Below, piece after piece: positions 57,281 to 64,000 of a DNA stretch of 64,000 bases. Position 1 is the first letter of the stretch. The number at the start of each line of letters is the position of its first letter. A program made the position numbers and the translations under genes. The DNA is from Liquidambar formosana. Taxonomy: Eukaryota; Streptophyta; Magnoliopsida; Saxifragales; Altingiaceae. The notes below the pieces were generated by a model that was given only the letters and a program-made list of their open reading frames with translations, did not search any database and was not told the DNA's origin. The stretch covers positions 6,242,003 through 6,306,002 of the forward strand of contig CM077831.1 of assembly GCA_039720395.1 (NCBI GenBank). The letters are read 5' to 3'.

Positions 57281-57560
57281 CCTTTAAAAAAGCTTTGATA
57301 ACCATAGTTTAATTAATTTTGTTTAGATTAATTGCATAATGTTGTTTCTGAAAAGTATATGACACACCATTGGAGAGTCATTGGTGTTAGTGGATATGCG
57401 TTAGAGTACGTTGTGTTTGCATTGGAGTCGTATAAGTTACATGATATTGGCATGTTGTTGCATGTATTAGTTGACAAGAGATCGACGACAATAGTGGACT
57501 TCAACTTGGCAGTTTGGCTGTGGGGCTCACGACAAGGGTTTGCTAGCAGCGATGTTGGGA
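57281..57560 (+). pseudogene. MULE transposase pseudogene, possible SWIM end
   Basis: Reads HHWRVIGVSGYALEYVV and SYKLHDIGMLLHV. The pattern resembles the WRV...EV and WxLxGIPCxH parts of the SWIM zinc finger that ends MULE transposases, but the expected Cys residues are absent. The intervening part is missing. Confidence 0.4.
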
Positions 57561-57839
57561 GCATGGTCTTAAAAATCGAATATATCACTGATATATCGCT
57601 GTATCGATGGGTATCGAATGTTGATACAGATATGGCTTCCATTATCATTTTAACATTTTATCGTAGAATATCGAATATATCAAGGAGATTGAGCTATGCC
57701 ATAGCAGTTTTGGATCAAATACCGATGATATCCATCAATATATCGGTGACAAATTAATACACTGTTCTATTCAAAATTCTAATTCTTTTAATGTAAATTT
57801 CAAGAGTAAAAGAAGAGGAAGAAGAAGAATAGCTTATCG
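57561..57839. mobile_element. Possible MITE with TATCGATA-rich inverted segments
   Basis: Sequence rich in ATATCG and CGATAT words, with left ATATATCACTGATATATCG roughly complementary to right CCGATGATATCC and ATATATCGGTG. Repeated CGATATAT segments of this kind are common plant MITEs. Ends and TSD not fixed. Confidence 0.35.
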
Positions 57840-57886
57840 TCACCATCACCTTCACCTTCACCTTCACCCTCACCCTCACCTTCACC
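57840..57886. repeat. CACCTT/CACCCT hexamer microsatellite
   Basis: About eight units of CACCTT or CACCCT, directly left of the copia LTR at 57890. Confidence 0.9.
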
Positions 57887-57889
57887 ATG

Positions 57890-58177
57890 TGTTAGGAATT
57901 TTTTCCCTAACCCAGTATTCAAAGATACGATAATAAATGTAGAAACGAAAAAATAACAAGAACACACAAGAAACACAGATTTACGTGGTTCGGCAAAACT
58001 TTGCCTACGTCTACGGAGTCGCTACAACTTTCACTATGTTTTTCGCAAAAGAAGATACAAAAGAATTAAGAGGATCACCCCCCATTATAACACATATATA
58101 GAACTAGGGCTACAGGTTACAAGTGCGAAAATACCAAAATACCTTTATAGTACAATCAAGCTCCACACTACTTAACA
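57890..58177 (-). repeat. 3' LTR of copia element G
   Basis: 288 bp, plus-strand TGTTAGGAATTTTTT to ACTTAACA. Includes ACACAGATTTACGTGGTTCG, also seen in the right LTR. Confidence 0.88.
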
Positions 58178-58188
58178 ATCTCCCACTT
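58178..58188 (-). promoter_or_regulatory. Polypurine tract of copia element G
   Basis: Minus strand AAGTGGGAGAT directly before the LTR, the same tract as in the A/B family. Confidence 0.88.
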
Positions 58189-58834
58189 AAAGACTGATCC
58201 CATCAAATACTCTAATCTCCTTCAATGCCTCCAAAGCATAACAAATGTCATAGCGACTAACTCCCTTGCCTTCAAGCTTGAAGACCAACTAAAGCTGAAC
58301 ACAGCTTTAATTTCTCACTGGTGACTGGTTTGGTCAACATATCCGCCGAGTTTTGACTTCCAGGTATCTTCTCAAGTGACAATACTCCATCATCCAAAAG
58401 TGAATGTATGAAATGGTATCTCAACTCCATGTGTTTTGTCCTGGAATGAAATGCCGAATTCTTTGCAAGATGAATAGCACTCTGACTATTATTGTACAAA
58501 ACACTATTCTCTTGCTCCTTACCCAATTCTTCCAAGAACCTCTGCAACTAAATCATCTCCTTGCTAGCTTCAGTAACTGCAACATATTCAGCTTCTGTAG
58601 TGGAGAGAGCCACAATCTTCTGCAGTTGTGAGACCCAACTCACTATTGTACCACCCAAAGTATACACATACCTAGTAGTATTCCTTCTATTATCAACATC
58701 ACCACCTAAGTTTGAGTCAACATAACCCTACAGTGCCATACCTCCGCGTCTAAAATAAAGTGCCTTGTCTATAGTAGCCCTCAAGTATCTAAAGATCCAT
58801 TTTACTACCTCCTAATGCTACTTACCTGGATTAC
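58189..58834 (-). pseudogene. Copia G: RNase H domain
   Basis: The frame at 58272-58547 reads SVLYNNSQSAIHLAKNSAFH, RTKHMELRYHFI and SADMLTKPV, the C-terminal copia RNase H (CDNQSAI, KHI-type and ADxxTK motifs; here Cys and Asp are Tyr and Asn). The N-terminal part up to 58834 is in broken frames. Confidence 0.85.
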
Positions 58835-59876
58835 TCATGTACTGCTTACAACTCCCACTGTATGTGCTATGTCAAGGCTGGTACAAACCATAGCATACAT
58901 TAAGCTGCCAATAGCTGAAGCATAAAGAACTTTTTCCATGTATATCTGCTCCTGCTCTGTCTTGGGAGACAACTCTTTAGTTAGTTTAAAGTGACTAGCT
59001 AATGGAGTGATGACTGGTTTTGCTCCTTCCATGTTGAACCTGCAAAGAACCTTTTTGACATATTCTGCTTGTGACAACATCCAAGAACCAATTACCCTGT
59101 CTCTGCTAATCCTCATCCTAAATCTGTTTTGCAGCACCTAAATCTTTCATTGCAAATTGTTTGGACAACAGCTTCTTCAAGTTATTAATCTCTTGAATGC
59201 TTGATCCTACAATAAGCATATCATCTACATACAAAAGTAAAATAATATAGCTATTGTCAAACTTTTTAACATAACAACAATGATCTGCATGACATCTCAT
59301 GAAACCACACTTCTTGTACCACTGTCTCGGCGCCTGTTTCAAACTATACAAACTTTTTTGAAGCTTGCATACCAAATCCTCTTTACCTGGTGCTATGCCC
59401 TGTGGTTGTTGCATGTAGATATCCTCCTCCAAGTCACCATAGAGGAAAGCTGTTTTCACATCTAATTGCTCAAGATGCAAGTCCTTTGTAGCTACAATTC
59501 CCAAGACCAATTTGATTGTTGTCAACTTAACAACCAGAGAGAATATCTCAGTATAGTCAATTCCTTCTTTCTGCTAAAATCCCTTCACAACCAATCTAGC
59601 TTTGTAGCACTTGCTGCCATCATATTCTTATTTAACCCTATAAACCCATTTGTTATGTAAAGCCTTCTTGCCTTTTGTTAGTTCAGTCAACTCCCATGTC
59701 TGATTTGACATTAATGAGTCCATCTCATCAAGCATTGTTGACTCCCACTTAGACGAATTTTCAACCTGCAAAGCCTTATCATAACTCTCTGGTTCACCAA
59801 CATCATATAGCAACAAATAGTACAAGAAAGGTGAATAATGCTGTGTAGGTCTAGAAACCCTAAAAGACTGTCTCAA
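58835..59876 (-). pseudogene. Copia G: reverse transcriptase
   Basis: Three broken frames in order: WESTMLDEMDSLMSNQTWEL (59628-59876), then QLDVKTAFLYGDLEEDIYMQ, LYSLKQAPRQWYKK and LLYVDDMLIVGS with the catalytic YVDD intact (59118-59525), then LSQAEYVKKVLCRFNMEGAK (58835-59137). Frame shifts and stops prevent function. Confidence 0.92.
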
Positions 59877-60086
59877 TGCAATCGAAGTTGTGCCATGTTC
59901 TACCTGTGGAAGCTGTGGTTTCTGGATTATTTTGAACTTTATCCTACGCTTTACTCTCAGAAACCTCTTTTAACTCAACATATTCAGTCTTTTCAAAGTG
60001 AGTAACTGCAATGACAAACTCTACAACTAACTTGTCCCTATATATTCTTTCTCATTAAATATGACATCTCTACTTCTGATTATTTT

Positions 60087-61108
60087 TCAATTTTTATCAT
60101 CCCAAAACCGATAACCAAATTCATCAATGCCATACCCAATAAAAGTACATTTTTTGGATTTTGGATCAAGCTTGTTCCTAGCATTAGAGTCTATATGCAC
60201 ATATAAAACACAACTAAATACTTTCAAGTGTGAAATATTTACCTCTTTTCTACTCCAAGCCTCTTTTGGTAATTTTCCATCCAAAGGAATAGATGGTCTA
60301 CGGTTGATCAAGTATGCTGAAGTGTTAACTTCATCAGCCTAAAACATTTCAGGCAATCCAACGTGTATCCTCATACTTCTAGCATGCTCATTCAGAGTTC
60401 TGTTCATGCATTCTGCAACACCATTCTGTTGCGGTGTCCCTGGAATAGTTTTCTCCGTTCTAATTCCATTAATAGCACAAAATTCTTTGAACTCCCCATC
60501 AGTGTACTCCCTACCATTATCAGATCTCAAACACTTTAACTTCAAACCTATCTCATTCTTCACCATGGCCTTCCACTTCTTAAAAGTGTCAAAAACATCC
60601 GATTTATTTTTTAAAAAATAAACCCATACCTTTCTTGTTGAATCATCAATAAAGGTAACATAATACAATGAGCCTCTAAGAGATTAAACCGGAGCAGGCC
60701 CTACACATTAGTATGAACCAGCTCTAATTTTCCAATCTTTAGTGTCCTACCAGCCTTTGAGAAATTGACCCTTTTCTGTTTTCTAAAAATGCATTCCTCA
60801 CACAAACCAATATCCACTGATTTTATACATGGCAGCTTTCCCTTTAACAAAAATACCTTCATCCCCTTTTCACTCATATGCCCAAGCCTATGGTGCTGCA
60901 GATTCGAATCTACTCTTGCATCAGCCATTGCAATTGAATTCTTAGTGTTTGCTGTCACATAGAGAGTACCAGTTTTATTTCCTCGAGCCACAACTATGGT
61001 TCCTTTAGTGATTTTCCATAAACCACCTGCAAAAGCTATTAAATGCCCTTTGTCTTCCAGTTGTCCTACAGAAATCAAATTTCTTTTCAAGCTAGGAACA
61101 TGTCTCAT
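60087..61108 (-). pseudogene. Copia G: GAG-pre-integrase and integrase
   Basis: GAG-pre-integrase zinc region at 60701-61108 (HHRLGHMSEKGMKVF, LCEECIFRKQ), integrase core at 60339-60668 (TFIDDSTRKVWVYFLKNKSD, LRSDNGREY, PQQNGVAECMNRT; the D,D,E residues are present but an Arg is Cys), C-terminal region at 60087-60311 (KVFSCVLYVHI, KCTFIGYGIDEFGYR). Confidence 0.92.
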
Positions 61109-61192
61109 ATTCTACAACATCCACATAGCCCCATTTAGTAATTTGATCCAAACATCTCCTTTTTCCCACAGTATTCAAAGGTTCACCATCAG

Positions 61193-61983
61193 CTAAATAA
61201 ACCTTTCCAAAATCACCACTAGTATAGTTCTACGTGATTTCTTTGTATGACATGGAGTGAAAAGATGCCCTGAGTCCAAAACCCATGATTCAATAGGATT
61301 GTCAACGCTTAAGATCAAAGCGTCATAAATCTCCTTTGTTGCAGCGTTTATAGATTCCTGCTCACCTTTGGAATTCTTCTTTGGTGCCTGACAATCTCTC
61401 TTTAAATGTCCCTTCTTTCCACAGTTCCAGCAACCACCCGATCTCGACTTACTCCTTCTTTTGGATTTTGATGTGCTACGGTCTAAGCTTCTTTCAGATG
61501 TTCTCCCCCTAGACTCTTTGTTTAAAGCAGAACCTAATATTTCACTTGATTCTTTCCTACGAATTTCTTCATTCAAAATCAAATCTCGAATATCCCTATA
61601 CTTTAATTTCGATTATCCACAAGAACTGCTAACAGCCGTAACAGTACCATTCTGACTATCAGGCAAGGATAACAAAAGAATCAAAGCTCTAACCTCATCA
61701 TTAAAATCAATTGATGTAGAGCTCAACTGAGATGTAACCTGGTTGAACTCGTTCAGATTTTCAGCTACAGACGTGCCTTCTGACATCTTCAGGTTAAATA
61801 GTTACCACATCAAATGAACCTTGTTAGTGGTGGAGGGTTTTTGATACATATTCTCTAGGGCTACCATGAAACTTGCTATGGTCATCTCCTTCGCTATGTT
61901 GAACGCAACGCTATGAGCCAACAACAATCGAATATCCCCAAACACCTGTCTGTCGAGCTTCCTTCATGTCATCTGGTTTCTTC
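61193..61983 (-). pseudogene. Copia G: gag C-terminal half, zinc knuckle and protease start
   Basis: Reads, from high to low coordinate, NLKMSEGTSVAENLNEFNQV, SLPDSQNGTVTAV (UBN2-type gag), CWNCGKKGHLKRDC (zinc knuckle near 61395-61440) and SWVLDSGHLFTPC (protease DSG, normally followed by xSxHM). The upstream gag half is beyond the solo LTR at 63649-63786. Confidence 0.88.
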
Positions 61984-63643
61984 TGTTGGGAATCGAACTA
62001 GAAGGAAAAACAAAGTGCGAAATATAAAAATTTTTCCTAAACGATTCCACAGCCCATGAATCTAACTATGCTATAATACAAAACCAAAACCCTAACTAGA
62101 AAAGGGTAGAATCACTTACAGTTTATTTTTCTTCCTCCTTTGCTCCAAGTTTTGATTCTGGACAGCAGTGAAAGTGCAGCCCAAGTGTTCTACCTCCAAT
62201 AGTATCCACACCTAATAAGAGTTTCATGTCTTTTCTTCTTAATCCTTTTATGTTGCTAGAATAGGAGAAGAGAAGAGAGAGAAAGCCACCAACAAGGTGG
62301 ACGGCTAGGGCTTGAAGTGAAAAGTGTGATATCTTGTCACATATCACACATGTGACTATATATAGCCACTAATATGGCTGGCCATAGGGGGAATCCAATT
62401 CCTAATTAGATTATGTGTAATTTCTCTAAATTGCACATTAACCCCTTTATTTTATATCATATACAAACTTGGCTTTCAAGAACTATTCTTTATTCACTTA
62501 TATCCTTTCTCTCGTTGACTTTAAAACTCTCTTTGCATGATCAGTGTGTGACCCATTGGGTTCACATCATTAAGTAGTAGGAATAGCACAAAGTGTGCAC
62601 AATAGAACTCTTTCTATTAAGGGTCTAATTGGAACTTCTTCCAATTCCCTAATTGATTATAACTCACTTATATCAATTAGGACTTCTACTAATCATGAGT
62701 AACATCTAGCATATGGCTCATGGTGTGGTCCTTAATGAGGTGAATAGGTATCTTACATAGAACTCTTCTGTTATAGTTTATAGGTTACAATTGCATCTTT
62801 CCTTCTACACAATGTCTCCAATTAAACTAATAGGATATGGAAGCCTGTCAAGTCCCTAGTTTAAATACATTATACTCAATCATGAATATCAACTCATTGA
62901 TGAATTCATGGAAAACTCTTTTCCATATTCATCCTACCATGGCCATTGATTTAATGAGTTATATTATGAATACTATATGAGACATTCTCTCTCTTTTTCC
63001 CTGAGAGTGATGGATTCCTTATTGATCACTCATCTGCTTTCATACACATAGCAATGGGGCTAATGAACACCCTTGTAGATCCTTATAAGGATTTACACTT
63101 AGTGTTATCAAACTTCTAAGGTTATATGCATAAGACAACTATGGTGTTTCAGGTCTAAGGATTACTTATACCACTATAACAATGAGAAACTGATTGATAG
63201 GCAGGTTAAAACTCTACTCAAATGATCTCATATCTTTGGTCACATTCAATGTACTTATTCTTATAATAGGCACCCACATGTTGGTTGTAGTATCTCCACA
63301 CAAATAGCTTGAGACTAACTATTCTCCTAAAGAGTCAACCTAACAAGTGCTAGTCTTATAGTTCATTACTATCCATCATAGTAAACCTTCAACTAGGAAT
63401 GCTTTAGGAGTTTAGTATATAGATATATTGATAGTCTCAAAATTACAACTCTTTGTAATTCCATATTCTCAACTCTAACTCCATGGACATATCATGTAAA
63501 TATAAATGATGTATATAAACATAATAGAATAAGTCCTTTTATTAATTCAATAATAAATGTCATATACATGAATGAAATCAAATGATTATTCTTTATCCCT
63601 AAAGTATCATCTCTATGATTGGTTGTAGGGTATACAACTAACA
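61984..63643 (-). mobile_element. Solo LTR of the A/B family in copia G gag, TSD TCTTC
   Basis: 1660 bp, plus-strand TGTTGGGAATCG to CAACTAACA. Flanked by perfect TCTTC (61979-61983 and 63644-63648). Aligns along its length with the LTRs of A and B and, like A, is minus-oriented. TATA-like GACTATATATAG near 62353-62364 on plus. No internal domain. Confidence 0.93.
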
Positions 63644-63648
63644 TCTTC

Positions 63649-63786
63649 CCTGAAAGAGGTTTATACAAATTTTTTTGATACAAATAATTTCGATCTGCAT
63701 CTTCTAGTACCTAAAGTTCTTGCCATCGAACTTTCCGATCTTGACTTTCCCTTCGTCTGTAGCCAGCGCTCCTACTCAAACCCAAA
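63649..63786 (-). pseudogene. Copia G: gag N-terminus
   Basis: Minus-strand frames give DRKVRWQEL or, shifted, FDGK-type start, ICIKKICINLF, and after the solo LTR KPDDMKEARQTGVWGYS, matching the start of Tnt1-like gag (KFDGxNFxxWKxQ...LxKxxxLxxxLxGKKP). The solo LTR insertion point thus lies within gag. Confidence 0.7.
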
Positions 63787-63798
63787 GCTCTGCTACTA
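63787..63798 (-). promoter_or_regulatory. Degenerate primer-binding site of copia G
   Basis: Minus strand TAGTAGCAGAGC, two mismatches from TGGTATCAGAGC, next to the 5' LTR end. Confidence 0.65.
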
Positions 63799-63800
63799 GT

Positions 63801-64000
63801 TGTGAAGAATTTTTTCCTTAACCTAGGATTCACAAGATACGGTAATAAACGCAGAAACGAAAAAATAACAAGAATAGACAAGAAACACAGATTTACGTGG
63901 TTCAGCAAAACTTTGCCTACATCCACGAAGTCGCTGCAACTTTCACTATGTTTTTTGCAAACGGAGATACAAAAGAATTAAGATGGCCACCCCCCACTAT
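63801..64000 (-). repeat. 5' LTR of copia G, truncated by the window end
   Basis: Plus-strand TGTGAAGAATTTTTTCC onward matches 57890-58090 at roughly nine positions in ten. About 90 bp more are expected beyond the window. Confidence 0.88.

Larger units (their letters stand above)
57890..64000 (-). mobile_element. Element G: old Ty1/copia retrotransposon
   Basis: Minus-strand copia element with 3' LTR (57890-58177), polypurine tract, RNase H, RT, integrase, protease and gag pieces in standard copia order, a degenerate primer site and a 5' LTR (63801 onward) cut off by the window end. The LTRs differ by roughly a tenth over the 200 bp that can be compared, so it is older than elements A and B. 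The coding region is broken by many stops and shifts, and a solo LTR sits in gag. Confidence 0.9.

Overview
The window is nuclear DNA of a flowering plant. It is AT-rich, dominated by nested transposable elements, carries TTTAGGG-type telomere-like motifs, and its one intact gene encodes a plastid phosphate translocator. The sequence alone does not fix the species. By eye I see one intact protein-coding gene in 64 kb, one exon-sized piece of a second gene, and otherwise layered retrotransposons and DNA transposons, many with target-site duplications (TSDs) that can be read directly. All ages and family names below rest on reading by eye.

Layout. (1) 1-7574: a single uridine-kinase-like exon on the minus strand (648-747), a CACTA-type terminus near 2613, a MITE (2947-3142), a coiled-coil transposase tail (about 3740-3893), a 70-bp repeat carrying seven GGATCGATCC palindromes, and a 117-bp tandem array ending in a CACTA-like terminus at 7574. 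(2) 7575-26636: element B (plus strand), a ~9.7 kb copia-derived retrotransposon with 1.65 kb LTRs, interrupted at 12697-22404 by a complete second member of the same family (element A, minus strand, TSD GTACT). The pair forms a multi-kilobase inverted repeat. (3) 26637-33588: element D, a gag-only Ty3/gypsy Tat-like element with a 2.0 kb 3' LTR. (4) 33589-36587: an LTR-like fragment and element C, a truncated third member of the A/B family. (5) 36588-44480: an old LINE split into at least four pieces by two gypsy solo LTRs (36956-39459 and 39609-41204) and by copia debris that itself contains a 566-bp solo LTR (TSD GGAAG) and a hairpin MITE. (6) 45845-47221: the intronless XPT gene (xylulose 5-phosphate/phosphate translocator). 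(7) 47222-52690: MITEs, a long-inverted-repeat element and more LINE remnants. (8) 52690-57480: a dead MULE transposase gene split by a hAT-like element (TSD GTTTTAAC), a gypsy-type solo LTR (TSD ATTGA) and an LTR-like repeat. (9) 57890-64000: an old Ty1/copia element on the minus strand with recognisable gag, protease, integrase, RT and RNase H pieces, broken inside gag by a 1660-bp solo LTR of the A/B family (TSD TCTTC); its 5' LTR runs off the window end.

The only working gene I can defend is XPT, which would exchange pentose phosphate for phosphate across the inner plastid envelope. Everything else is mobile-element sequence in various stages of decay. I found no new multi-gene system. 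The most unusual structure is the head-on self-insertion of the A/B family, with readable empty-site, promoter-loss and age-order evidence.
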